This document shows positions 1 through 8,238 of a stretch of 34,731 nt of DNA, one piece after another; positions within the stretch are counted from its first letter, which is position 1, and each line of letters starts with the position of its first letter. The DNA comes from AM-2324 sp042091035 (lineage in GTDB: Bacteria > Bacteroidota > Bacteroidia > Chitinophagales > Saprospiraceae). The stretch lies in the NCBI GenBank assembly GCA_042091035.1, contig JBELIG010000010.1:1-34731 (forward strand). Direction: 5' to 3'. The notes beneath the pieces were generated by a model. That model had not been told where the DNA came from and ran no database searches. It saw only the letters and a list, made by a program, of their open reading frames with translations. The translations under genes and the position numbers were made by a program.

Positions 1-648
1 GGTGTATTCGGAATCAATGCTAAAGAAGTAGCAATGACTGCAGGAAACACATATGATGTTACATTCACAGCTGATGCAGCAGTAGAAGGCTTCCAGTTCA
101 CTATGAACTTTGATGCTAAGAAAGTTGCATTTGTAGGAATGACTGATGGTGTTGCTACAGCGAAAAACTTCGGATTTACTAAATTGAATGAAGGCGCAAT
201 TACTGCATCATGGAATGCAGAAGCTGCTTATGATTTCGCTGGTACTGAAGTATTCACTGTAAGCTTTACAGCACTTGCTGATGTAAACCTAAGTGATGCA
301 GTAAGCATCAACTCAAGATTTACGGCTGCAGAAGCATACGCGGCAGGAGACCTACAGGATGTTGCTTTGACATTCTCTGGTGCTGCAGCGAACAACTATG
401 CACTATACCAAAATACACCAAACCCATTCAAGGGTGAGACTGTAATCGCATTCGAACTTGCACAAGCAGGTGAAGCTGTAGTTACAATCATGGATGTAAA
501 CGGTAAAGTAGTTCGTACAATCAACGGTGATTTCGCAAAAGGATTCAACAATGTAACAGTTAAGGATATCAACACAACTGGTGTTCTTTACTACACATTA
601 GAGTCTGGTGACTTCACAGCTACTAAGAAGATGATCATCATCGAATAA
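1..648 (+). CDS. Secreted cohesin-like protein with T9SS type A sorting domain (5' partial)
   Basis: The reading frame is open from base 1, so the N-terminus and any signal peptide lie outside the window. Visible first is a beta-rich segment of about 115 residues resembling a cohesin/dockerin-binding-like fold (pattern TAGNTYDVTFTADAAVEGFQ, then alternating strands). It is followed by a typical type A T9SS C-terminal domain of about 80 residues, beginning near NTPNPF and ending in KKMIIIE. T9SS cargo carrying this domain crosses the outer membrane and is released or anchored at the surface. Codon use differs from the neighbours: Asn is mostly AAC and Phe mostly TTC, whereas the genes downstream favour AAT and TTT. 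I infer high expression. The gene is followed by stacked terminators. The ligand is unknown; the sorting-domain call is firm, the cohesin call moderate. Confidence 0.85.
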   Translation, partial: GVFGINAKEVAMTAGNTYDVTFTADAAVEGFQFTMNFDAKKVAFVGMTDGVATAKNFGFTKLNEGAITASWNAEAAYDFAGTEVFTVSFTALADVNLSDAVSINSRFTAAEAYAAGDLQDVALTFSGAAANNYALYQNTPNPFKGETVIAFELAQAGEAVVTIMDVNGKVVRTINGDFAKGFNNVTVKDINTTGVLYYTLESGDFTATKKMIIIE

Positions 649-663
649 TATATTGGTAGTTTA

Positions 664-688
664 TCAGCGGGATATTCCCGCTGATTTT
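664..688 (+). terminator. Intrinsic terminator after the cohesin-like gene
   Basis: A perfect 9-bp stem (664-672 with 676-684) with a 3-base loop is followed by TTTT. It lies 16 bases after the stop codon. A second hairpin follows (outer CCAAT/ATTGG at 692-696/715-719, inner GCTTTT/AAAAGC at 700-713), giving this transcript stacked 3' structures. Confidence 0.85.
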
Positions 689-760
689 CCTCCAATTTTG
701 CTTTTTTAAAAGCGATTGGATTTTACCCGGATCCGAAAGATTTAAATCGGTTTTTGGGAT

Positions 761-792
761 GCCTTCAAGCTCTAAGCTTGAGGGCTTTTTTT
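761..792 (+). terminator. Second intrinsic terminator, overlapping the 3' end of psuG
   Basis: An 11-bp stem with one G-U pair (761-771 with 775-785) and a 3-base loop is followed by seven Ts on the plus strand. The loop is the reverse complement of the TAG stop codon of the convergent psuG gene. On the minus strand no T-run follows directly, so it should act mainly on plus-strand transcripts, as a backup to the terminator at 664. Confidence 0.7.
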
Positions 793-1701
793 ATATGCTA
801 TTGCAATATCAGCAGCTAGTCGGGCATTATTAAGTACAAGTTGGATATTTGCTTTTAAGCTCAATCCTTTTGTTTGCTTTTCAATATAATCCAGCATAAA
901 TGGTGTGATGTCTTTACCGACTATTCCCCTTTCTTTCATCTCAGATAAGCCATTTTTTATATGATCTTCAATAAGGCCATAATCAGCTTCATATTTAGAT
1001 GGAATAGGGTTAGCAATAACTACACCTCCTTTTAACTTTAGTCCCCATTTGATTCTTAAGAAATCTGCCACTTCATCTGGAGAATTTACTGTTTGCGTTA
1101 AATTAAGGCCAGATTTAGAGTTGAAGAAAGCAGGGAATTCGGATGTTTTATAGCCAAGTACAGGCACCCCATTGGTTTCAAGATATTCTAAAGTCATACT
1201 CAAGTCTAGGATAGACTTTGCTCCTGCACAAACCACAGCAACATTTGTCATTGACAACTCCTGCAGATCTGCAGATATATCCATAGTTTTTTCTGCTCCA
1301 CGATGCACTCCACCTATACCTCCAGTAGCAAAAACAGGTATTTTTGCCAGCGCTGCTATTATCATAGTAGCTGCAACTGTTGTTGTTCCTGTTTTACCGT
1401 TTAGCATTATCTCTGGAATATCTCTTCTGCTACATTTAACACAGCTTATGCCTTCTTTCGCAACTCGCTCAATCTGCTCATTGCTAAGACCTATGCAAAT
1501 CTTTGAATCTATAATGGCAATGGTGGCAGGGATGGCACCTTGATCGCGAACTGCTTTTTCTACCATACATGCCGTTTCAAAATTTTGGGGATAGGGCATA
1601 CCATGAGATATAATAGTCGATTCAAGTGCAACAACCGGTTTGTTTTGATCTAAGGCATGTTGTACTTCTGAAGATATATTTAAATAGGATTGCATGTACA
1701 T
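772..1701 (-). CDS. psuG: Pseudouridine-5'-phosphate glycosidase
   Basis: PsuG reversibly splits the C-glycosidic bond of pseudouridine 5'-phosphate to uracil and ribose 5-phosphate, in the cytosol. At 309 residues it has the usual length. The family core is clear: ALESTIISHGMP near residue 25, VKCSRRD near 88, ATGGIGGVHRGAE near 125, and CAGAKSILD near 158. The residues known for E. coli PsuG (E31, K93, H137, D149 and the Schiff-base lysine K166) fall at E27, K89, H133, D145 and K162 with one constant offset of 4, so the active site is intact. The partner kinase PsuK is not in the window. The start could also be the Met at residue 3. It is divergent from the BtpA-family gene with 69 bases between them, so control may be shared. 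Confidence 0.95.
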   Translation of the reverse strand: MYMQSYLNISSEVQHALDQNKPVVALESTIISHGMPYPQNFETACMVEKAVRDQGAIPATIAIIDSKICIGLSNEQIERVAKEGISCVKCSRRDIPEIMLNGKTGTTTVAATMIIAALAKIPVFATGGIGGVHRGAEKTMDISADLQELSMTNVAVVCAGAKSILDLSMTLEYLETNGVPVLGYKTSEFPAFFNSKSGLNLTQTVNSPDEVADFLRIKWGLKLKGGVVIANPIPSKYEADYGLIEDHIKNGLSEMKERGIVGKDITPFMLDYIEKQTKGLSLKANIQLVLNNARLAADIAIAYKKSPQA

Positions 1702-1770
1702 TGTATTAAGATTTCTATATTATCCCGTAAATTAAAGATTTAAATTCAATTCAGACAAAACGATCAATTT

Positions 1771-2556
1771 ATGTCAAAGGCAAAAATATATGGAATGATA
1801 CATTTGGGTGCACTACCTGGTACACCCAAGCATTCAAGTTCTATTTCGGATATCTGTGCTAAGGCATTATCAGAGGCAGCAATATATCATGCTAATGGTT
1901 TACATGGGATTATCATTGAAAACATGCATGACGTACCCTATTTAAATCGTTCGGTCGGACCAGAGATCACTACTGTAATGACAGTTGTTGCCCTTGAATT
2001 AAGAAAGCTATATCCAAGTTGGACTATTGGGATTCAGGTTCTTGCTGGTGCAAACAAAGAAGCATTAGCAATTGCACATGCTTGTTCCTTAGATTTTATT
2101 CGAGCAGAAGGGTTTGTCTTTGGGCATATTGCTGATGAGGGTTTAATGAATGCTGATGCAGCTGATCTTCTAAGATATCGTAAGCTAATTGGAGCAGAAG
2201 ATGTACTTGTCTACTGCGATATTAAAAAGAAACATGCGGCACATGCTATTACAAATGACTTAGGAATTGGAGATATTGCTAAGGCAGCTGCTTTTTTCCT
2301 AGCAGATGGATTAATAGTTACAGGAACTTCCACGGGTGAGAAAGCGGCTATAGAGGATCTTCAAACTTTAAGATCAATAGATAGTGGACTTCCGATATTT
2401 GTTGGTTCGGGCGTTGATACAAGAAATTTAGAGGATTACATATTTTTAGCAGATGCATTAATTGTGGGCTCTTCTTTTAAGGAAGACGGTTATTGGACTA
2501 AGCCATTAGATTCAAGTAGGATAGGAAGTTTTATGGAGCGATTTAATGAATTATAA
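1771..2556 (+). CDS. BtpA/SgcQ-family TIM-barrel protein
   Basis: A 261-residue soluble protein with the features of the BtpA/SgcQ family: GMIHLGALPGTP at the N-terminus, IIIENMHDVPY near residue 47, GIQVLAGANKEALAIA near 90, FIRAEGFVFGHIADEG near 110, CDIKKKHAAHAIT near 149, DGLIVTGTSTG near 178 and IFVGSGVD near 209. The phosphate-loop-like Gly-rich ends of strands fit a TIM barrel. BtpA was named for photosystem I biogenesis in cyanobacteria, but this organism shows no sign of photosynthesis and the enzymatic role of the wider family is unsettled. Its position back to back with psuG suggests a role in nucleoside or sugar-phosphate breakdown; that is inference. Its 3' end overlaps the convergent gene by 14 bases. 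Confidence 0.85.
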   Translation: MSKAKIYGMIHLGALPGTPKHSSSISDICAKALSEAAIYHANGLHGIIIENMHDVPYLNRSVGPEITTVMTVVALELRKLYPSWTIGIQVLAGANKEALAIAHACSLDFIRAEGFVFGHIADEGLMNADAADLLRYRKLIGAEDVLVYCDIKKKHAAHAITNDLGIGDIAKAAAFFLADGLIVTGTSTGEKAAIEDLQTLRSIDSGLPIFVGSGVDTRNLEDYIFLADALIVGSSFKEDGYWTKPLDSSRIGSFMERFNEL

Positions 2557-4732
2557 GTTTTTGTATACTCTTAGATCCATTTAATTCATAGACTACAAAG
2601 TATATTCCACTCTTAAGCTGCTCAATATTTAGAATCAAATGATCTTCTGTAAGTTCTTCATGGAAATATTCCGTTCCATTTATATCCAAAATCGAAAGTA
2701 TACCCAGCGGTTTAAGATTTTCTATCCTTAAGTTTTCTGTTGCTGGGTTTGGATAAATACTCCAATCTATTTTTGAATTTATTTGCTTTAAGTCTGTAAT
2801 AAATATTGTTTCCTGAATGGTATCAGAAACACATTCATTTGAAGCGATGAATAAAACATCAATGGAGGTTTCTAATTCTCCAAGAAACGTAAAATCCTCC
2901 TCTGTAGATAGGAGTTGACCGTCAATGATCCACTGATAACTTTCTGCATTAATTGAATTGTTAGAAAAATTGATCTGCCCATTTGTTTGGGTGTAATCAT
3001 AAGAGGAGACAACTGTCCAATCAACCATTGTATTCAGGAGTTCTATTGATTTACCCATACTATGATTGATAAAAGTACCTGAAAACGTTTCTTCAATAAA
3101 TGATGCTCGTACTACAAAAGATTGAGGTGTATTAAATTCAAGGCATTCCAGTGTATAGTTTAATTGATTAGCATCCACTGTCCCTATTGGAATAAGTTGG
3201 TAATCGACCAATTCATAAATATGGTAGGCGAGTACATTTTCTTCTGGATAGGGTTCCCATGTTATGGAGCCAGTTCCGTCCGTATAACTAACTTGAATGA
3301 CATCTAAAGGAGCTGCAGGAAACGCCTCCAAAGATGGATCTCCTAATAAACTAATATGTACGCCTTTACTTGCTATTCCTGAGTTATAATTTAAAGAGAT
3401 ATTATTTTGAATGTTTACTAAGGATCTACCTATTGGGAATCCTAATCCCATACTGTGAATTTGCCAGTTTGGTCTTCCTGCCCAAAGACTTGCTAGTGAA
3501 TTTCCTTTAAGCAATGAAGCCATCAATAGATTATCTGGACTGTCCCAATCAGCAAAATAACTACCATATAAGATGGTTACAATACTGCTTAGTGAGTCGG
3601 ACTTTAGGTCTTCTGTGCTTATTACATTTTCACAATTATCAAAGCTTCCTATCCCGTTTGCATAGGACAAGAAATAACTATTGTTCAATAGACTTGCCCT
3701 ATATGGCCCCTCCTGGATATTATCAATCCCCACCAGAGGACCTGCATTCTTCCATGCATTTTGAGCATAAGCTTCTACATAGTCAGATAGCTCATCTTGC
3801 AAGATACATCCGTTTTCGGGGTAAAATTCAGCATGTTTAAATTGGTGTAATTTATTTAAATAAGCTGCAGTCCAATTTATATACTCTGTTTCTGATTCTG
3901 TTAGATTTGAAAAGTCCAATCTACCTACGGGTATTTCCACATCATTTGGGAATTCTGATTGATCGAATTTTCCATCATTCGGTATGTTATGGTTCCGTTC
4001 ATCATTTAATATGTTAAATACAATATTATCGGTCCATATTCCGTCGAGTTCTCCATAGTATCCATCGCAGGGCCAAGCACCTTTGTGCTGAGGAATTCCG
4101 TCGGGATTTATATTCCCAGAATAAGGAACAGCAACATCTCCAATCATGAGAATCATGTCATTCAATGGATTGTCAATATTTGTATTGATTAGTTCCTTGA
4201 TATCAAAATGCGTAGTTTCTGGGCTCACAGGGAATATCTCAGTTCTCCAACCATTTAAGGCCATATCCATTCGATATTGGTCGATTTCTTCCACAAGACT
4301 TATAGAGAGTAAATCGTCAACAAAAAGGAGCATTTTTCCCTTGAATTCAAAACCTTCGAATTGGACAGATGAGCAGAGGTAACCATAGGCAGTCCCGAAT
4401 ATGGTTTCTTTCTCTATTTTATATTCATATACATTGTTCCCAAGAACTAGAATATCGTAATATGAATTGCTGTTTAGCGGAAGCTCTGCAATTGAAGTTC
4501 CCCATTCTTTTTCACCAAAATTACGCCTGAATACTTTGTACCCCTGACTTGTAAAGTCTAGATTCCAATGTAGTTCGATTGCAGGCGGATTATTCTGTGT
4601 TTCTGCTTCCAATAATACTGACTTCTTAAAGGAAAGTGTTTGACTAACTGCCTGTATGCTGAACATACAGATAAGAGTTAGAAACAAGATTTTTCCTAAG
4701 AATTTCATATTGGATAGCCTGGATTTTATCAA
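2543..4732 (-). CDS. Secreted C25 (gingipain)-fold protein with T9SS type A domain, probably inactive
   Basis: 729 residues. Translation probably begins at Met9 rather than Met1, because MKFLGKILFLTLICMFSIQA then makes a clean signal peptide ending at VSQ. A fibronectin-III-like segment (about 40-125) precedes a caspase/gingipain-like region (about 130-470) with GKMLLFVDD, MILMIGDVAVPY and the later block ILYGSYFADWD...SLASLWAGRPNW. In active C25 peptidases the matching strand carries the catalytic Cys; here I see Ser/Tyr and no Cys, so I infer a pseudo-peptidase. A beta-sandwich pair follows, then a type A sorting domain (about 658-729, from SIYPNPATENL). It lies 35 bases after the type B adhesin on the same strand, so the two are probably co-transcribed. 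Its substrate or ligand is unknown. Confidence 0.8.
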   Translation of the reverse strand: MIKSRLSNMKFLGKILFLTLICMFSIQAVSQTLSFKKSVLLEAETQNNPPAIELHWNLDFTSQGYKVFRRNFGEKEWGTSIAELPLNSNSYYDILVLGNNVYEYKIEKETIFGTAYGYLCSSVQFEGFEFKGKMLLFVDDLLSISLVEEIDQYRMDMALNGWRTEIFPVSPETTHFDIKELINTNIDNPLNDMILMIGDVAVPYSGNINPDGIPQHKGAWPCDGYYGELDGIWTDNIVFNILNDERNHNIPNDGKFDQSEFPNDVEIPVGRLDFSNLTESETEYINWTAAYLNKLHQFKHAEFYPENGCILQDELSDYVEAYAQNAWKNAGPLVGIDNIQEGPYRASLLNNSYFLSYANGIGSFDNCENVISTEDLKSDSLSSIVTILYGSYFADWDSPDNLLMASLLKGNSLASLWAGRPNWQIHSMGLGFPIGRSLVNIQNNISLNYNSGIASKGVHISLLGDPSLEAFPAAPLDVIQVSYTDGTGSITWEPYPEENVLAYHIYELVDYQLIPIGTVDANQLNYTLECLEFNTPQSFVVRASFIEETFSGTFINHSMGKSIELLNTMVDWTVVSSYDYTQTNGQINFSNNSINAESYQWIIDGQLLSTEEDFTFLGELETSIDVLFIASNECVSDTIQETIFITDLKQINSKIDWSIYPNPATENLRIENLKPLGILSILDINGTEYFHEELTEDHLILNIEQLKSGIYFVVYELNGSKSIQKLIIH

Positions 4733-4767
4733 TTTTACTCAATAATAAATATACTAAAACCTTTTGG

Positions 4768-7700
4768 TTATCGCATCAAGGTTATACTACCTTCATAACG
4801 TCTAACCTTCCCATCTGTAAAGTATACTAAAAAATGATAACTATAAACGCCAGAAGGTGACAGATTTCCATTAAAACGACCGTTCCAGCCATTTTGTTGA
4901 CTATTTTTAATGACGTCGGCATTTTGATAGACCATATTACCCCATCTATCGTAAACGATTAGGTTGGATATACTGACAACATCTATACCTCCCTGTATAT
5001 AGAAATAATCGTTTTCACCATCGAAGTTTGGTGTGAAAATGTTTGGAACATAGACATTCCTTCTCTTACCTATGTTGATATCATAATTATCCCTTGCTTT
5101 ACATCCTGCTTCATTCGTAATAGTAGCACTAATTTGGTAGGGGAGTATTGGTGTAACTGTAATGTCCAAGCATCCTGAGCAATTAATAGAATCTGCTGGA
5201 TACCATTCTATTGAAAATATGTCTTGATTGCTTTCTGCGCTAATATTTATGGATTCTCCAATATTGATTTCTTCTTCATTCCCAAGGTCAAGAATTAGAA
5301 GATCTGGATTTTCGACAAAAACCTTTTGGGTGATAATACATCCATTATCATCAATAAGAAATATCATTAGACTATCTGTTGATGGACTGACATTTTCAAA
5401 CAGAGGAGAGCTACTCACAGTAGATCCACTATCTATAGAGTAAAGGTATGGCATGTTACCTCCTGAAACTTCATTGATTTCTATTATGCCTGTTGTGTCG
5501 TTATGACAGAGTGGATCTATTATATCAACATTCATGTCAAGTTCTATCATCTCAATACTAAATACCTTATCTGCTTGGCAATTTAATTCGTCTGTAACTG
5601 TAACTGAATAATTACCTCCTTGGGTAAAAACTGCACTTTGTTGTATGCTACCATTGGACCATTTGTACTTTAAAAATTCGTCAACAAACAAGGTAGTGGT
5701 CGGTGTGTTATCGTTACAGATAAAAGGGTCGCCATAAATTTCAAAATTGGCTAGATTACTAACTTTAATATTTGTTGCTATTGTGCTGTCACATCCTTGT
5801 TCATTTGTAAAGATTTCGTACAGAATAGTATCTGATTCATAGGAAATACCGTTGTAGGTATCTCCAACACAGAGGATGATTTCTTCATTGACCAAAGTGC
5901 TATCTTCAACTATTATCGATAGGATCAAAATACTGTCGCATCCTAAAAATGAACTTAGGGTATCAAAGTATATACCTTCTTCAGATAGAAACGTACCATT
6001 CCATTCAACTTCCTCACTTGGACAAATATTTTCAGTTAATACAGTAGGTAGGCTATTCTCTATCTGGAGTGTTAGATCTACAATACTATCACAGCCATTA
6101 AAGGCAGTCAAAGTGTCTGTAAAAAATATATCTACATTAAAGGAGTCTGTTCCTATGTAGTAATATTCCCCTGGACATATAACAGCAGAAACAGGGAAAG
6201 GTCCTGTGTCGAATACATCTAATGTGAATGTTTCACTTATTGCAAAACAATCACTGCTTGGAATTCCATTAAATTCATTGTAGGCTATATTAACCCTATA
6301 TATTGCACCTTCTTCAGCATTTACCAGTAACTCATCACTTGAAGCTCCTGAAATTAAGGACCATGAATTTCCTCCATCAAGACTTTTCTCCCATTTGAAG
6401 AAAAAATCATTCGTCAGGCCATTAGAGATATTGGCGTTAATTGTGATTAATTCATTTTCACATGCACTTGAAGGTCCGGAAAGAATAATCTCTGGTCCAC
6501 AGAATTGTGTTGAGATATTATCTAATGCAAAATCATTTCCTATTAGTGAGGAGCCTTTTAGTCTTAGGCTTATTTTTAAGTTGTTTTGGAAATTGTTTCC
6601 TAGGAAATTAAAACTAAAACTATGCCATTGGCCATCATTGAGGATGGGGCCTGTTGAAAATGGAGCACTAATTACTTTTATAAGTTCTTCTGACTCACCT
6701 ATCGAAGACAATACAAGCTCTATTTCAGGGAGTGCAACTTCTTCTGGATTTGCTGGATTGTTAGGTGCATAAAGATCATTTGCAAGGTTAAGAACATCGA
6801 AACTTATTGTATGTATTAGGTCTCCGCAGAAACCTAGTACTTGTTCGCTCCAAATTATTTCATTTGTAGATCCTCCATTGACCAGTTGGAAGTATCCATC
6901 TGGTTCATTGTTCTGGTTGGATATGTTTGTCAACCAGCAGATTTCAGCACTGTTTCCAAAACATGGACTGCCCTGCCATTCATTTGCTACCGTGAATTCT
7001 CCTTCTTCAAGAAATCCATCATCGGCATAGACTAATGAGTTTTCTAGTAAGTTCATAAATGGAGCAAATTGTTGTAGGCCCGAACCAAAGTCTCCATTTG
7101 GAATAATATTATTTCCTAGTGAACCAGAGCAGGAGACACCTGGATTACTTATAGGTGTATTGAAACAATTATCGGGGTCATCAAAAGTTAATACCAAAGC
7201 CTGAGAAACGAAGGAACAACTCTCGCTATTTAAACCATTTAAACTTGTATTTACAAGAACACGCACTATTGTGTTGTAGGGTAAGTTGTTGATTGAGAAG
7301 CTATTTAGGTTGGTAGGTAAACCACTGTTAGTCCAACTAAGTCCACCATCTAGACTAGTTTGAAGTTGATAGAAAAGAGTTGCTCCTGGGTTAGGAGTTA
7401 CTGTTGCGCTTAGATTAAGATTGTCTCCTGGGCAATAGGGAGCATTTGTTAGTTCGGTCAACAACACATCAGATCCACAAAGATTAGCTGTTACATTGTC
7501 AATAGCAAAATCATTTCCATTGATGGCTCCTGTATAGTTAAATAAACTAATCTCGATACTGCTTACACCATTTGGAACAATATAGTTTGCGCCTAATGTG
7601 ATCCACCCTGTTTCTTTCCCTATAACTTGGGCAGGAACAATAGGGTTACCATTTACTCTTAATTCTAGGTTTGGATCCGAATAATTTATGGTTGATCCTT

Positions 7701-8106
7701 TTACCATATTAATAACATCAAGTCCAATATAATATTCTGATCCTTCACAAACATCAAGGGTGTAAGAATAGGTCTTTATTGCACTTAAATATCCATTAAT
7801 TAACATCATGTAACCTTCCGGATCTGTTGAGTTATCACCGATTTCAATCCAATTTAAGTTGGATCCTGCGGTTGAGTTTATCAAGGTATATTTTGCAGTA
7901 CTTGGTGATGGACCAAAATTGTAAGTCAGCAAGGTGTTGATGACTGGCACAGGAATTGACGGATATGTTTGATTTTGTCCAGAACCAAAATCTCCATTAG
8001 TGATTAGATTTGAGGCATTGGGGTTTGGACAAGTTGCGTTCATCATTCCTGTAGACATCGCTATGCATAGGGGAATTAGAAATAAAGGGGTGATAATTCT
8101 TATCAT
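4768..8106 (-). CDS. Large secreted adhesin with T9SS type B (gliding-associated) C-terminal domain
   Basis: 1112 residues with an N-terminal signal peptide (MIRIITPLFLIPLCIAM). Order of parts: a jelly-roll-like unit (about 27-212, from LITNGDFGSG to NDFAIDNVTANLCG) with an Ig-like unit; a second copy of the same pair (about 330-630, from IIPNGDFGSG to NDFALDNISTQFCG); three short repeats each ending GCDSI/GCDST; an Ig-like unit; one SprB-type repeat (near PLCHNDTTGIIEI); one further Ig/PKD-like unit; and the type B sorting domain (1020-1112, VPNIFTPNFDGENDYF to GSITLMR). Proteins of this class are exported by the T9SS and attached to the cell surface, where they act in adhesion or gliding. 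It leads a likely two-gene unit with the C25-like protein downstream. The ligand is not predictable. Confidence 0.88.
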   Translation of the reverse strand: MIRIITPLFLIPLCIAMSTGMMNATCPNPNASNLITNGDFGSGQNQTYPSIPVPVINTLLTYNFGPSPSTAKYTLINSTAGSNLNWIEIGDNSTDPEGYMMLINGYLSAIKTYSYTLDVCEGSEYYIGLDVINMVKGSTINYSDPNLELRVNGNPIVPAQVIGKETGWITLGANYIVPNGVSSIEISLFNYTGAINGNDFAIDNVTANLCGSDVLLTELTNAPYCPGDNLNLSATVTPNPGATLFYQLQTSLDGGLSWTNSGLPTNLNSFSINNLPYNTIVRVLVNTSLNGLNSESCSFVSQALVLTFDDPDNCFNTPISNPGVSCSGSLGNNIIPNGDFGSGLQQFAPFMNLLENSLVYADDGFLEEGEFTVANEWQGSPCFGNSAEICWLTNISNQNNEPDGYFQLVNGGSTNEIIWSEQVLGFCGDLIHTISFDVLNLANDLYAPNNPANPEEVALPEIELVLSSIGESEELIKVISAPFSTGPILNDGQWHSFSFNFLGNNFQNNLKISLRLKGSSLIGNDFALDNISTQFCGPEIILSGPSSACENELITINANISNGLTNDFFFKWEKSLDGGNSWSLISGASSDELLVNAEEGAIYRVNIAYNEFNGIPSSDCFAISETFTLDVFDTGPFPVSAVICPGEYYYIGTDSFNVDIFFTDTLTAFNGCDSIVDLTLQIENSLPTVLTENICPSEEVEWNGTFLSEEGIYFDTLSSFLGCDSILILSIIVEDSTLVNEEIILCVGDTYNGISYESDTILYEIFTNEQGCDSTIATNIKVSNLANFEIYGDPFICNDNTPTTTLFVDEFLKYKWSNGSIQQSAVFTQGGNYSVTVTDELNCQADKVFSIEMIELDMNVDIIDPLCHNDTTGIIEINEVSGGNMPYLYSIDSGSTVSSSPLFENVSPSTDSLMIFLIDDNGCIITQKVFVENPDLLILDLGNEEEINIGESINISAESNQDIFSIEWYPADSINCSGCLDITVTPILPYQISATITNEAGCKARDNYDINIGKRRNVYVPNIFTPNFDGENDYFYIQGGIDVVSISNLIVYDRWGNMVYQNADVIKNSQQNGWNGRFNGNLSPSGVYSYHFLVYFTDGKVRRYEGSITLMR

Positions 8107-8138
8107 GATTCAATAATTGAATTGGGATTAATGTTATT

Positions 8139-8152
8139 TTGCGTATACGCAA
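8139..8152. promoter_or_regulatory. Perfect 14-bp palindrome in a divergent promoter region
   Basis: TTGCGTATACGCAA is a perfect palindrome lying 33 bases upstream of the minus-strand adhesin start and 86 bases upstream of the plus-strand GH5 start. Its symmetry and place fit an operator for a dimeric regulator. No regulator gene is adjacent, so the assignment is inference. Confidence 0.45.
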
Positions 8153-8238
8153 GTAATAACCTCTGAAGAAGGTAGACTTTTGAAGCGGTAGATATTAGAT
8201 AGAATAATGATATATATGTTAAGCGCTAAATTACAATA

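Noticed and set aside
1172..1543. 123-codon plus-strand frame inside psuG
   Set aside because: It is antisense to a conserved enzyme with a complete active site; its composition is that of a frame shadow.
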